29,842 nucleotides of DNA from Podaxis mareebaensis (GCA_018524725.1 JAEUWP010000003.1:1-29842), one strand, 5' to 3'. Positions 9,253-22,100 are shown, counted from the first letter of the stretch. The notes: generated by a model not told the origin, from the sequence alone. Numbers and translations: made by a program.

Positions 9253-10287
9253 TGGTGATCCGTTTATCAAGGGTTTCTTGACCGTGGAGGTGAGTGATTG
9301 CCTCCGGACCAGTTGCGCCGTTGTCTGGTTCGTAGTTGTCCAACAATTTCTCTAGTCACCTTCTAACCTTTCCCTGTAGAACATACTACCGGTCCAAAAC
9401 CGCGATTCTCGTCAAGAAAGCCTGCACGTTCTTTGTTAGGTAGGTCATATCTTCCGTCATCCTTTGCGTCTAACAACAAACCTTCTAGATCCAAATCCCC
9501 AACCTGGAAATCTTGCTCCTGTATTGCCGTCATTGTGTTGTCAATAATTATCGTAATTCTGATTCGCGCATGCCAAGCGTGATAGTACATTGCCGCAGAA
9601 TGTCTCCTAAGTTAGGTCTCCCCGGCACCGTGATTCTCGACTCTTCCCAAGCCTCCGCATCCAGGACCCCTTTAGATCTTAGAGTATGCATGCGCCCACA
9701 GACAAGCCATGATCTTGACACTTTGACACTTTACTCCGACATTCTTGGCGGAGGTATCCGGAGAAATATAAACGGCGGAGACGGCCTTGACACGGCCGTC
9801 TCTGCTGTAAGGCGCTATTCTCATACTAGGGGGTTCTGGTGAGGAGGAGTGGATCTTCCTGGACTCAAGATATGGAAAAGTACATTAGGAAGTATGGGGT
9901 GAAATTTTCCTTCATATTAGCCTCGGGCGTCAAATGGAGGCCAGGGCGAATACTAGCCTAACAAGGGCAGCTCGAGAAAGCGAGCAGAACGGGGCGTGAC
10001 GCCTGCTTTGGCGTGATTTTCAGCTGACTGAAGTGTATTATACTTTTGTTCCGTCAACGATGCGAAAATAGCCAGGCGTAGGATAGATGCAGCGCAATCG
10101 ATCCACGAGGCGGAGGGCTGAGGAAGTCGGATAACCAGGAAAAGGGGTGACTGGTGTGACGAATGGCGTATCGAGCCGAGAAGCCGAGCTGACTAATGAA
10201 CGCGGTTGAAGTTGGGAGACCCTAATTTGGAAGTGTGTGGGGAGGATAATTGGATTTATTCAACTGGTTCTCTTTTCTCTACAACCC
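9253..10287. other. Intergenic region between MAGO and the CK1 gene
   Basis: This holds the MAGO 3' end and the CK1 promoter. At 9375-9580 one plus-strand frame without a start ends in a short, very hydrophobic stretch (IAVIVLSIIIVILI) just before a stop at about 9579, and splice-like GT and AG sites flank it at 9290, 9379 and 9459. I do not recognise a protein and could not assemble a start. A hairpin lies at 9773-9807. Nothing else is evident from 9810 to 10287. Confidence 0.45.
9773..9807. repeat. Perfect-length inverted repeat (hairpin)
   Basis: Two 14-nt arms (9773-9786 and 9794-9807) pair over their full length, with 12 Watson-Crick pairs and two G-U pairs in RNA, around a 7-nt loop TTGACAC. 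It has no T-run and lies about 480 bp before the CK1 start. Its role is unknown. Confidence 0.6.
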
Positions 10288-11455
10288 ATGGCCACACAAG
10301 ACTACACCACCTTTGCTGGAAAATACAGGCTAGAGGAGGAAATTGCAAATGGTGGCTGCGGTGAGCTCCCTTCTCGCCCGCCTTGCCTGGGATATCGCTC
10401 ATCGTCGCGTTCTTCACCGCTGCAGGTACCGTCTTCCTCGGCGTCCACACTGTGGCGGGCAAAGAGGTCGCCATCAAAATCGAGCCAGCCGTTGCAAGGA
10501 ATAGTCCCCTCAAACAAGAGTCCAGAATCTACAAGTCTCTCATGGGAGGAACGGGCGTGCCGTGGATTATGTGGTCAGGCAAACAGGGCGACTACAACGT
10601 CATGATCATCGACCTTATGGGTCCATCGCTCGAAGACCTCTTCAAAATGTGCAATCGACATTTCTCCCTCAAAACAGTCCTTTTACTCGCAGATCAGCTG
10701 GTGCGCTCTATTCTTACGCTCCCATGCGCGCCTATTTAATTGCTGTTCAGATTTCGCGTATCGAATTTATTCACTCCAAAAACTTTGTCCATCGCGACAT
10801 CAAACCCGCAAATTTCGTCATGGGCACTGGAAAATCCGCCCACCTCGTCAACGTGATTGACTTTGGCCTTGCCAAAAAGTTCCGAGATTCCCGCACTTCA
10901 AACCACATCCCCTTCAAACAAGATGACGTGCACGGCGTTGGCACGAGCCTCTTTGCTGCCATCAACACCCACCTTGGTATTGAATCTTCCCGAAGAGATG
11001 ACCTCGAGTCTCTTGCATACATGCTCATCTACTTCCTGCGAGGTACTCTTCCGTGGCGGAAACTCCGGGCCCCGGCCACCCCACCTGAGGTCTCCGACGC
11101 GACCCAGCCCAATCCTAATTATAATCCAATCTCTGCTACTTGGGATCTTATTCGAGACGCAAAGATCGCCAACGAGGCCATCCTAACCGTCGGTCTTCCT
11201 CCCGAGTTTGACGTGCTATACAAATATGCCCGTGGCCTCGAGTTCGATGACCTACCAGACTACGAGGGTCTTCGCCGTCTGTTCAGAGGATTGGCAGAGC
11301 GCTTTGGGATTGAGTACGATGATGTGTATGACTGGACGGTCACTTCGGAGTCGTCGAACAAAGACTTGCACGCACGGAGACACCCCACGAGGACTGTTAG
11401 CGAGGGCAGTGGCAGGAGACGTTATTGTGAAGCATGTAACGCCAAGGGACAGTAG
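10288..11455 (+). CDS. Divergent casein kinase 1-like Ser/Thr protein kinase
   Basis: This is a protein kinase of the CK1 family, 350 aa from exons 10288-10360, 10426-10700 and 10751-11455 (introns 65 and 50 bp). It starts MATQDYTTFAGKYRLEEEI. The glycine loop reads ANGGCGTVFLG. The ATP-binding lysine is K42 (EVAIKIE) and the helix-C glutamate is in QESRIYKSL. The catalytic loop is HRDIKPANF with D132, the magnesium loop is DFGLAKKF with D153, and the CK1 hallmark INTHLGIESSRRDDLESL is present. Compared with canonical CK1, HRDIKPDNF has become HRDIKPANF, and GTARYAS after the activation loop has become GTSLFAA. There is almost no C-terminal tail and no terminal Cys-Cys lipidation motif, unlike yeast Yck proteins. 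All core catalytic residues remain, so activity is plausible. It is probably a lineage paralogue rather than the Hrr25/CK1-delta orthologue; the substrate is unknown. Confidence 0.93.
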
Positions 11456-12469
11456 GGTGGGGTTCGAGCTTGCTGGCGCATGACTCTTGGGCCGCATGCT
11501 TGGGGTCGGATCAAACGCTATTTTCACTCCCACCACCTCACCTGGCATGACCACTTGGGTCTCTCTTTTCCCGGACATTGTCCGTCCCTCAGCGCCCCGG
11601 TGAACCTTCCGTTCACCAGCATCTTACCTATCCTGTTGGGAGATTGGCCAGCTATGGGTCTTTGACTCAGCACCATTTTACGCTCTTCCTCTCCCTATCA
11701 CCCTTCTTGGAGCACCTCACGTTGCTGTTTGGCATGCGCGTGATGTGGCTTCTCTAGTCCGTAGATCGCAGTTACTTGCTGGTTCTGGGTTGTTGTTTCC
11801 GTGCTTTTGGTTCCTTCCTGCAATGGGCTGGAAGTTGTCAACTTCCACGTTGTCCTTTGGTTTCTCTTCACCAACCTTATTTGTTGCTCCTTTCGTGAGT
11901 TGTTATTTCTGATTTTATTGTTGTGTGAACCCGTAGCTCATTGAAATGCTGTACAGCACCTTTCTCCTCTTGTTCATGGTCCCAATGTTTTCAGATTTGC
12001 ATGCTCATGTATTCACGTTACCCACCCACCTGTTCACTCCATGTTTCACCTCGCACGATGACCCCGGTATATCCTGCATTTTGCATATCGCTGCATGTTC
12101 CGCTACTTCTCGATCTGGGCTGTTTTTGCTCCATCTGCGTCTTCTGTACAAGTTAATATTGTTAATGTGTTTTCTATGTTTTGTAATACACGCCGTATCG
12201 CTCTCTAATAAAATCCTGGTTTGTGGTCGATGGACGTTTGCTTCTTGTAAGTGTCGGCGACTGTGTGAGCAAGGTACCGATCATACTCCAACTCTTCCTC
12301 CCTCCATCGACTCCACCTTAGGCCCTTTTGACCCTCCACCCCTTTTGGCCCACGGACGCTCTCAGGACTGCCAATTCTGTTTTTTTTTTCCAACGCACAG
12401 GAAAAACTTTCCAAAGGCAGAACCTTCTTTGATATTAGAAACCCCACAACCTGACTTGGACATTGCACC
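11456..12469. other. Intergenic region between CK1 and EAF3
   Basis: This holds the CK1 3' end and the EAF3 promoter and leader. It is pyrimidine-rich on the plus strand. An AATAAAATCC polyadenylation-like signal lies near 12207. A long plus-strand open frame (11946-12473) runs into the EAF3 start in another frame, but its composition follows the pyrimidine bias and it shows no family motif, so I do not call it a gene. Confidence 0.5.
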
Positions 12470-13834
12470 ATGACATCCGCATCCACGACGGAAGTTACCT
12501 ACGACGTGAACGAACGTGTTCTATGCTACCATGGCCCCCTCATCTACGAAGCAAAGGTCCTGAAGCCCCCCGTCCAGTACGACGATGCAACGGCGCCATC
12601 GGGTACCCCTGGTCCACATTATTTTGTGCACTATAAAGGATGGAAACAGACGTACGTCCAGTCAACTTTTATGCCGCCCACCCCTACCACTCACACCCAG
12701 CTCCCTTTACTTGCTTTCCGTAACTTCTCTTTTCGTCGCGGCGTCATTTTGAACTGTGGTGCAACACCCTCGCGTGCAGATGGGACGAATGGGTGCCAGT
12801 GACACGCCTCCTCAAACTAAACGAGCAAAACCTCGCACTCCAAAAGTCTCTTCAACAGTCCGCGAACCCACACGCGGGGCATTCGGGCTCCGTATCGGCC
12901 TCCGCAAAGGCACACCATGGTGGTGCTACTAAAGGCGGTGGGACCAGGACTGGCGCCAGGAAGGATGGTGGGCGAGGGACGAAGCGGGCCCGGGAGGAGG
13001 TGCGCATAACTTCTCTCCATTTGTGGATTGTAGGATGCTTAAAGGTGCCAGGACGACGCAAGCAAGAAACCAGAGATGAAATTGAACATTCCGGATATCT
13101 TGAAAGTTGTGCTCGTGGATGACTGGGAGGCCATTACGAAGAATAACCAGGTTGGTCGCATTTTTCCCTCTCCTTGCAGCATACTTGACTTGAGTCTATG
13201 CACAGCTCGTCTCCTTGCCACGTTCTCCGACAGTTCAAGAGCTGCTAGAACAGTGGCAAGAGTATATGCTCAAACTCGACCCAAAACCGTCCCAGTAAGT
13301 CCCCCTCTCAAAAGCCCTCAACCAATCTCAAAAACTCACCCGCGCTTAGTCTACGCGAACCCAAACTGGTCCTACCCACAATCGTCTCGGGGCTCACATG
13401 CTATTTCGACCGCTCCCTTGGCGCAAACCTCCTGTATCGCTTCGAACGACCTCAATATGCGAGCGTCCGCAAGCAATACATCACAGGCTCTCACGTTATC
13501 GTCGGACAGGAGAAGGAAATGAGTCAGATATATGGAGCGGAACACTTCTTGCGAATGCTTGGTGGGTCTCACACCTCGATCCTAGTCTTTCAGCTACTGA
13601 CTGGTCGTCAGTCTCACTCCCGCAGATGATTGCTTGCTCAACGCTTGACACGGAGAGCGTACATCTTATTCGGGACTATGTAAATGAATTACTAGTGTGA
13701 GTTGGTCTCTCCGCATGCTATACGACTCGGAATTGATAATCCATCGTAGGTGGATGTCGAACGAGCGTGAACGACTGTTCCTTGCGGAATATCCATCGGC
13801 AAGCCTACCCTATCAGAACGTGTCAAGATCATGA
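12470..13834 (+). CDS. EAF3: Eaf3/MRG15 chromodomain and MRG-domain protein
   Basis: Eaf3 is a chromatin reader of methylated H3K36, shared by the NuA4 acetyltransferase and Rpd3S deacetylase complexes. Exons are 12470-12651, 12780-12999, 13052-13150, 13206-13294, 13350-13561, 13612-13696 and 13750-13834, giving 323 aa. The chromodomain (about 12-70) keeps the aromatic cage positions expected for the family: H21, Y26, Y55, W58 and W62. It has an insert between strands (YDDATAPSGTPG). A Ser/Gly/Lys-rich basic linker (about 85-133) includes TKRAREE. The MRG domain follows: KLNIPDILKVVLVDDWEAI, LPRSPTVQELLEQW, ANLLYRFERPQY, VGQEKEMSQIYGAEHFLRML, SLPQMI and the ending PYQNVSRS. The first intron is 128 bp, the others 50-55 bp. 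The kinase gene lies upstream on the same strand. Confidence 0.95.
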
Positions 13835-14270
13835 AGTTGAATTGTGATAGTACTAATGTATACTTATTCCTCCGCATGATCTGTTTCCCGTTGAGACCAT
13901 CACCCATGTCAGCATAACAGGGGGGAAGCAAAGTATATGTGTGAAACAGCAGTGATGATTGCGCAACCGGACTTATGTCTCACCGAAGACTTGCTTCTGC
14001 CAGGTCCCCCAAATGGCGAACAAGCCCCAACCTCGACGCCATTTCAACTTGGCTTCGTACGAACCTACACTGTGTAAAGTGGTAACTAAGCAATTATCTA
14101 ATGAAGGAGGAGATAAGACCCAGAAGCAGAATCCAAGGTATTTATATGCGAGACCTGACCTCTGTCGCCACATTCCCTTCTGCAAAATAGTCGCCAACCG
14201 CCCGCCCAAGTCACTAAGGATGATGTCCTGCCTCGCCTTGGAGGCGGTCATCTCAACGAAGTTCCAGGAT
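13835..14270. other. Intergenic region downstream of EAF3
   Basis: I see no supported gene here. A 92-codon minus-strand frame (13973-14251) shows no family motif. It may be part of the 3' end of the decayed gene described next. Confidence 0.4.
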
Positions 14271-15435
14271 GTTATTAGAGGTCGGGATTCAATTGGGAGT
14301 CATCATGTAAGAGTATAATCGCCTTACAAGCGGCATGCCTGACAACCGCTAAGCCGCAAAATTGGAGGAATGGGCTGTAAAAAGGGACACACCAAGACAC
14401 GGGGCATAAGTAGAACGGCAACAAAGCAGAAGGCTTCCCAGTATTTGACCTGGCTTTAACCTTCCTGTTAAGCATTGCCAAAGAAACCTCCTTTCAGGTT
14501 GTGCGCTCGCCACAGGAATGAGATCAAGGGCAAGATATTGGCAGAAATCATAGAGACGAACAATGATACACCTAGTCCAACAACCATCATGTCAGCTTTT
14601 CTATACCAAGGAATAAAGAAAAAGGTTCCCTTGTCGTAGAAACACCGTTCAGGGTTACCATCCAATCTAATGTTCGCATAACATGCTGCTCAGGGTTGGT
14701 CCAACCTCCCACGAAGCCGTGAGCGAAGGATCTCACCATAATCAACAGGACCGTTGTAACACAATCCACCACAGTATGTGCCTATAACCAGTTCAGAAGT
14801 CGGACTTCACACGTCTGACTAGGAACAATCCAAAGGCGAACAGTAATATACTTGTTGTAGCAACTATGTTGGAAGAATTTAGTATCAAAGACAGAGAAGA
14901 AAAAAGAATAAACTTACCCCCGAAAAACGATGTCTTCCGTGATTGCAATCTCGATAGTAACCAGCCCGTCCGACTCACTTGCAAGGATTAGCCCTTTAGG
15001 GTCCAGCCATTTATCAACCCCTAACAGATGTCCCCAGAGTTAAACAAAACAATTAGTAAGAGAGTAAGCAAGGCACGGATTCTCTTCCTCCTTCCGACGT
15101 ATGCACATGTACGGATTGCAAGCAGGCCTGCATACTCGATGAGAACTTTTCAATCTGAAAAAGCCGGAAACTGAGCAGTTTACAGTAAGCAAAAAACTGC
15201 TGATGATGTTCACCAATCAAAGATATTGGCAACGGAAGGGAGGCTTACCAGCACGGTCAAGATGAGATATTGTGCCACCATTATACCCCTGCCACACTCT
15301 TCTTGCATATGATCAATCACCAAGCACCACATGATATATGGCCATAGGTTAATTAGGAGATATCTGCAAAAGAAACAGATACATTTGAGCCATGTCCATG
15401 CCCATCAAGTGAATAAATCTAGTAGTACTGCTGTG
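14271..15435 (-). pseudogene. Decayed multi-span membrane-protein gene (possibly DUF6533-like)
   Basis: Pieces of hydrophobic, membrane-protein-like sequence line up in order on the minus strand but in changing frames. They include RYLLINLWPYIMWCLVIDHM (about 15300-15365), GRGIMVAQYLILTVL (about 15240-15285), EYAGLLAIRTCAYVGRRKRI (about 15080-15140), ITVRLWIVPSQTCEVRL (about 14800-14850) and CFYDKGTFFFIPWYRKADMM (about 14590-14650). The order of an RY block, a Cys, an AIRTCAYVGRRKR block and a YDKGTFFF block recalls the large DUF6533 family of Agaricomycete seven-span proteins, but I could not assemble an intact frame even allowing for introns. Its N-terminal part seems to continue at 23425-23520, on the far side of the Copia insertion. 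The family name is tentative. Confidence 0.35.
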
Positions 15436-15440
15436 AGCAG
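15436..15440. repeat. Target-site duplication AGCAG, left copy
   Basis: AGCAG flanks the Copia element on both sides (15436-15440 and 23420-23424), as expected for a Copia integrase cut. It marks the precise insertion site. Confidence 0.9.
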
Positions 15441-16089
15441 TGACGAGGGGAGAACAGTTGCTACTACACAAGCATAGCGTCAGTGGAGAGTAAACCAGTT
15501 ACTCACAATCCGAGGCAGGTCGAACGGGAAGAAGACCGTTGAAGTGAGTAAAGGGCAAGTCTTGAGGTGTACCAGAGAAGATGAGACCGAGTTGGAAGTA
15601 GCGAGGAATGTTGAGCTTAAAGTAGCTGAGTAGTCGAGTAGACGAGGAATGTAAAACTCCAGTGAAGAGAGTACGCTACTACATGAAGGTTTAAATACTG
15701 TAGAGCTACGACACTGGGTCAAGGGTAAGATACATGCATGAGTAAGTAAACATAAGGCATATGCACGTATAACATGAAGAATGTGCATGTAAAAGTTAAA
15801 ATAAGAAAGAATATGACTCTACCATATGTTACAGGAGTCATCCGCAGTCAAAGAACATTTCTACTAGTCATAATCCATGAGGATATGAGTAATACTAACA
15901 CAGGCCGTATGTCTATGTATGTGTATAACAGTATTAATAGAAACGGATCAATCTAATCATAGCATGAAGCTATGGAGGGTTCCAAAAATATAACATCTCT
16001 GTCAATGCAGAGCGTATTTGTCGAGGATTCAGCATGTACTGCCGATGGCAAGTATACGCATAAGCGTAATGCTGAGTAATTCCTCAACA
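15441..16089 (-). repeat. 3' LTR of the full-length Copia element
   Basis: This 649-bp LTR reads TGACGAGGGG at its left border and CTCAACA at its right border. In element orientation it starts TGTTGAGG directly after the polypurine tract. It is co-linear with the right LTR without insertions or deletions. Confidence 0.95.
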
Positions 16090-16100
16090 CTCCTCCTTGC
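16090..16100 (-). other. Polypurine tract of the Copia element
   Basis: In element orientation GCAAGGAGGAG abuts the TGTTGAGG start of the 3' LTR. This is the expected primer site for plus-strand DNA synthesis. Confidence 0.8.
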
Positions 16101-16124
16101 TCGAAATTGTCAGAGCGTGGGTGT

Positions 16125-19100
16125 TTAAAAGAATTCGACACCTAAAGAAGGCAAGAAGAAGTTAAACTTCTGATTGTTGAGATTCTTAGTTAATAAATCT
16201 GCAGGATTTTCAGTCCCTTTAATATTATACAAAAGGAATTTTTCATCCTCAAGTAAATTGTGGATATAGTGGTATTTAACATCCACATGTTTTGAACGTT
16301 TTTCGGTTACTGGATTTTTGGCCCAAAATACTGAACCTCGGTTATCACCGAATAAGTGTGGTTTCTTAATCCTTTCTGGATTAATGCCGATTTCAGTGAG
16401 CAGGTTAACTGTCCACTCGATTTGTCAACTAGCATCAGACAAAGCCATGTATTCGGCTTCTGTTGATGATAAGGCAATGGTCTTTTGGCGCCGAGATAGC
16501 CATGAAATGGCTGCTCCAGCTATTCTAATAAAGAAGCCAGTGACCGATTTCCTGGTTTCTGGATCTTGTGCCCAATCAGAATCAGAGAACACATTGATTC
16601 CTTTGTTTGTTTGTCCATCATAGACAATGGCATATTTAGATGTGCCACAAAGGTATCGTAAAGTATGTAAGCCGGCTTTATAGTGTTCCCATGACAGATT
16701 CATCATTTGTTGAGATAACTTGACGACTGCAAAAGCAATATCGGGACGTGATCCGATCATCAAGTACATTAAAGATCCAACCAATTGTTGGTACTTCTGC
16801 CTAAAATTAGCAGATGCCTCATCTTTTGCCATAGTAAAGACAAAGTCTCTTGGCAATGGAGTTGATTCGGCTTTATCAACCACATTAAAACGTTCTAAAA
16901 CCTTATCAAGGTAGGGTTGTTGATCAATCATGATCAATAGATTATCACGGTCTCTTGTGATGTGCATTCCAAGGAATTCAGTGAGTTTGCCTAAAAAGCG
17001 ACATTCCCATTTTTCCATGAATGCTTTTATCTTTTGATGAAGAATTTTTGATCCATGCAGTCCTAAGAAAGCCGCATCATCCACATAAAGTAGTGCGATG
17101 ATAAGAGATTTCTCTTGTGTATCGTAATAATAATAGACTCCTGCATCAAGTGATGCATGTTTGAAGCCTAATTCTTTCATCGAATTTGTCACTTCAAGCC
17201 ACCATTGTCGGCCAGCTTGCTTGAGACCATATAAGGCACGTTTCAAGTGCCATACTTTAGTTTCTTGTCCTTTTTGGATGAAACCTTCAGGTTGTTGCAT
17301 ATAAATTTCTTCCTTTAAATGTCCATAGAGATAAGCGGTCTTCACATCAAGACCAAACATATCCCAGTCCTCGAGGGCAGCTATCGCAAATAGCAATCGT
17401 GCAGTCTCATACTGGACAACAGGAGAAAAGAGTTCATTGAAGTCAATACCTTCAATTTGTGAGAACCCTTGTGCGACTAGTCGAGATCTGAATCTGCCAT
17501 CAGATTTTGGAGTAAATACCCATTGATTACCAATCGCTCTTCTTCCTTTTGGAAGGTTAACAAGTTCATAGACTTGTCATTTCTTTAATGCGTCTATCTC
17601 CTCAAGGCAAGCTTTATACCACTTATCACGGATCTCCTTGGGGAGTTTAGCTAGGTCTTTGAAGACTTTAGGGGTATATGATGCATCAATTTTGTTCGCA
17701 AAAAGAAAATCGATGAACTGTACTCCTTCTTTGCATAACTTATTCACGTGATGTACCATCATAAGTTCCATCAATGTGGAAGTTTGTGAAGAATCAAGTG
17801 TTTGTTCATCAGGTGGCATTTCATTTTCAACATCAGGAAGTGCTACCGGGCTTCATTTGCAAATTCGCTTAAGTAATGGTTCTCCTTTAGGAGGTATCCA
17901 TTCAAATCCTTGATAATTGCATAGTACTTTTGCCGGATGTTGATCTCCATATATATTTCCGGGTTTAGAAGGAACCCGATGTTCTCTTTGAGGACATTGA
18001 TTAGAAGGTGCTTGCCATTGTTGCATCCATGGCAGAGAAGTGGCTTGATGTTTTTGTGCAGGTTTCATTGGTGAAAACCTAGAAGACGTCATAGCAGGAC
18101 CTTGTGGTACTTCACTTTCAGAAGTCCTGGGTACAGGGCTTGATGATTCTTCCCTAAAGGGTGGATCATTGCCACAGTTCTCATGTTCTTCTAATCTTGG
18201 AGACTGAGGAACAGGGGGAGATGCCATAAAAGGTCAATCATCACCTCGTTCTTCGAAGTCTTCCAAATATGGAGATGGATCTCAATTATCATTCAGATCA
18301 ACACTTTGCATAGGCAAATGTCTTTCTAGATCAGGATAATCTTTAGGATCAGCATATTCTAAATCAGAGTCATGATCTTCTCGTGTAAGGTCATGTTGGC
18401 TGTCCTTGTCCTCGTTATCATCGTCTATATCTGGAGTTCCATTCCAATATCTAGGATCTGGACTGGACAAAGAGGACGATGGTGGCATTGGAGCCAAAGG
18501 TCTTTCCGGAGGTGGTGACCTTGAGTTATCCTGTCTAGGGTAAATTATTACCTCGCTTGGTGGTGTAGGAGTTCTTGACAAAGAACTACGACTACTATTC
18601 GATCTATGTTTCTTTTCAGAACATTTAGGAAAGAATTGTTCATCAAAGATAGCAGTAGGCGAAATGTAAAGTACATTGCCTTGCAAATGATGCATGAACA
18701 AATAATTCTTTCAGTCCGAAGAATATCCCAGGAATATCATTAATTCCAATTTCAGGGATAGTTTATCTTTTTGAACTTCTTTGGGTAAGAACGCATAAGT
18801 GCCACATCCAAAGGTTCTGAATTTAGAAACATCTGGTTTTACACCTGTCAAAACTTCTTGGGGGGTTTTCCAATCAAGTTGAGACATGGGAGTGCGATTG
18901 TATAGATAACAAGCTGTATCAATCGCAAATTCCCACCAACCATCTGGAATGCAAGCATGATGCTGCATGGCTTCAGCTTTATCCATTAAAGTATGATTGA
19001 GGCATTCTGCTCTACCATTTTGTTGGTGAGCATGTGGAGCGCTTGTTACATGGATAATCCCCTGAGAGCGTAAGAGAGCTTGTAAGCTTTCTTTGACGTA

Positions 19101-22100
19101 TTCTCCTCCTCAATCAGTATGTAAGAACTTTACTGGACCGCCGATATGTTTCATGACTAAGGTCAAGAAGTTCTTCATAACTGTGGGAGCTTTGTATTTT
19201 TTATGAAGTAAATGAACCCAAGCATTTGAGGAGAAGTCGTCTAAAATAGTCATTACCCATTTATATTTTTGGTAACTAACTTTAGGCATTTCTAAAAGAT
19301 CTGAATGGATTCTTTCTAGAGGCCTAGACACTCTCTTGAAGTTTATATTAAAGCTTTTCTGATGCATTTTTCCCATAGCACAACCTTCACATGGTTTCAT
19401 GCTATTTTTGGGAATTTCTACATGAGGAAAGCCAATCGTATTGGTCTCAAAATGTTTGAGGATACGATCTGACAGGTGTCCCATCCTATTATGGAGGATG
19501 TTATACTCTGGTACAGTACTAGTTGCAAACACGTGCATATCATCATGTGTTTCAATGATTTTACTCTTCACATAATGGAGAGTAGGTGAACAACCTATCA
19601 TTGGTTGTGCAACTAGTATTGGCTTGTTCATCGAGTCGTTGACACATGAGCAGATATCAGTGGTTTCTATTTTAGCTCCAGCCTTGGCGAGCTGACCAAC
19701 TGATAACAATTGATCTCCACTACCTTGTAAGTAATGCACTGGATATAGATATGAATGATTAAGTATCCGAGTGCCATTATCTGTATTGACCACGGTTTCA
19801 ATTAAGACAGTACTGTGTCCAGGTGATATCATTGGTTCACTGGCAGTATATATGGTTATAGGTTCAGGGTAATATTGGAAGTCAATGAAATCTTCCATAT
19901 ATGGCATATAATGGCCAGGTGCTCCTGAATCTAATAACCAGATAGCGTCATACTCATCCATTTTTATTATCTCATCATCTTTGTATCTTCTGATCTTAGA
20001 GGATTTCGGACTAGGAGGTCCATGCACAGAATGAATAACATTGAACTGAGATGTGCTTGTGCACATCGCTACGTATTCTGTACATAATCCATTGCAAAAA
20101 TCATAATTGTCCAAAGCTATGAGCCACCTAAGTATCCGTTCCTGTGATGGTAGGTGCTCATCTCCTCTTCCTCCTTCTGTCCTGCGTGGACGACCCTCTA
20201 AACCTCGTGACATTTGGCCTTGGTGTGGTGCTTCTTGCCAAGCTTGCCCTTCTTCTTCCCAAGAGGAAGCATCGTGACTGGTCTGAGTATGGAGGTGATC
20301 AGCATCAGATGATGGTGATAAGATATGGATTACATACCCCATAGCCTTCTTCTTTTCGAAGTTGCTGTCAGCATCACTCATGTCGTCGGCATCGTAATCT
20401 ATGTCAGAAAGATGATGTGGGCCATTGACAAGAGGTGGGCGATCTTTGACGTCGCTCCTGACGAGATCTATCTCATCATTGGGATGAGATGCTCCAGGAA
20501 GTTGTGGAGAAGAAGGTGGTGCAGGTGGGACATCAACCGATGAGGTCGAAGGCACCATTGCTTCATCCCATTCGCGTTCTGTTAAACCTATTGAGTAAAG
20601 GTATTCGACATCTTTTGGATCAGATGGATAACCTTCAGGGTTCTTGTCGATCACAGCAAGCGCCTCTTGCAGGGCGCGAGAGCTTTGTTCTCCCTGTTGA
20701 GTAACAAGGAAATGAATAAGCTGTAATTGACTAATAGGATTAACACATACTTTAGGATCGACTTCGCAAGTATCCTGTATGACACCAAAATGAATTAATT
20801 GGTTCATCAGATCTTGATAGAAGTGACCTATGTGTGGGATGTAGCATTCCCCTTGAACCTTCGGCTTCTTCTTGAAGCGAAGTTCTCAAGCCTTTCTCTG
20901 CTTCTCTTCCTCATGTTCGTGAAGAGCTTCTTTGACGACATCATACAGCTTTTTGGCTTGCTGCATGGAGGGAGTGGTCTTCTTGGGCGGATTTTTAGTC
21001 CATTTACCCATGCAGACACGTCGAGCATAATTGCCTACCTCGACTGGATGACCAGGTGGAAGAAGACCAGAGTGTCCCAGAAGTGGCGGGAACTCTTCGT
21101 CGAAGTTCTTCGCTTTCTCAGATGCATCATCTAGTGACATGAGGAGTAAGGTTTCCTCAATTAGCTCAAGTATGCTTCATTTAGTAGGAGCACAACAAAG
21201 CTTACGAGTGCGATTGATGTCGCGATAGCATTGGGTCTTGATCTTCTGTTCCTCTCGAATCTGATCCAGCAACTTAGTCGCTGTATCAGTCCATTGATGT
21301 TTCATCACCTGAAGAGTTTCTTGCGCCTCCTGTGCGAGATTGATTATCTCAAGCTCAAGAATAGCAGTAAAACAGAGGTTACTCGCCTCTATTTTTGACT
21401 CTTTGAACTTACATTTCTCCTGCAAAGCAGAAGAGTAAGTTGGAGTGATGGGAACAGGGTTTTGAGATCGTACCCAACAAGAAAGTGAGGGAAGCAGGGG
21501 ACAATCCTGCAGAACCATAGCAGCAAGGCATTGTTGGACCAAAGCCTGAGGCAGAACATGAGGTGCATTCACTTGCGGCCTCTGGATTTGATCTAAGAGG
21601 TCGAATGGGTGCATATTGGGACCTGTATAAGGTCTACCAGCACCAGCAGGGGGAAGTGGAGGTGCCACCGCTAGGTGAGCAGGTGCAGCAAAACCTGCCA
21701 TGGAATTGGCTGGTTTGGCTGAGGCATTAGGGGACTTCTTCTTCTTGGGAGCCCTCTTCTTCTTCAGCTTGATGGTCTGCCATTGACCAGGCTGACCACC
21801 TTGTTGGCCTTGTGGCTTGGGACCATTGGAGGTTTTATCCTGGCCAACAGGCTGAGGGACAAATCGACTCCAAGGTGGACCTGGATGAGATTTGTTCCAG
21901 GCAGAAGGACTGCCTTGGTCGTTGGGAAGCTTAGCTTTGTTAGCAGATTGAGCATTGGCGAGGTGGGTGGACATTTTGTTACGTCCATTCCACTGAGCCC
22001 ATTCAGCATTTAAAGCATCTGTGACCACTTTCCAAGTTAGGGCAGCAATTGTAGTGTTGTTGGTCAACAATGATTGTCGGACCAAATCCCAATTGTCCGG

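Noticed and set aside
11461..11475. GGTTCGAGCT resembling a tRNA T-loop
   Set aside because: No acceptor stem, D-arm or anticodon arm can be formed around it.
11946..12473. A 175-codon plus-strand open frame overlapping the EAF3 start
   Set aside because: It follows pyrimidine-rich leader DNA, has no family motif, and ends in another frame across the EAF3 ATG. More likely chance plus composition.
13973..14251. A 92-codon minus-strand frame downstream of EAF3
   Set aside because: No family motif and no connection to neighbouring exons that I could support.
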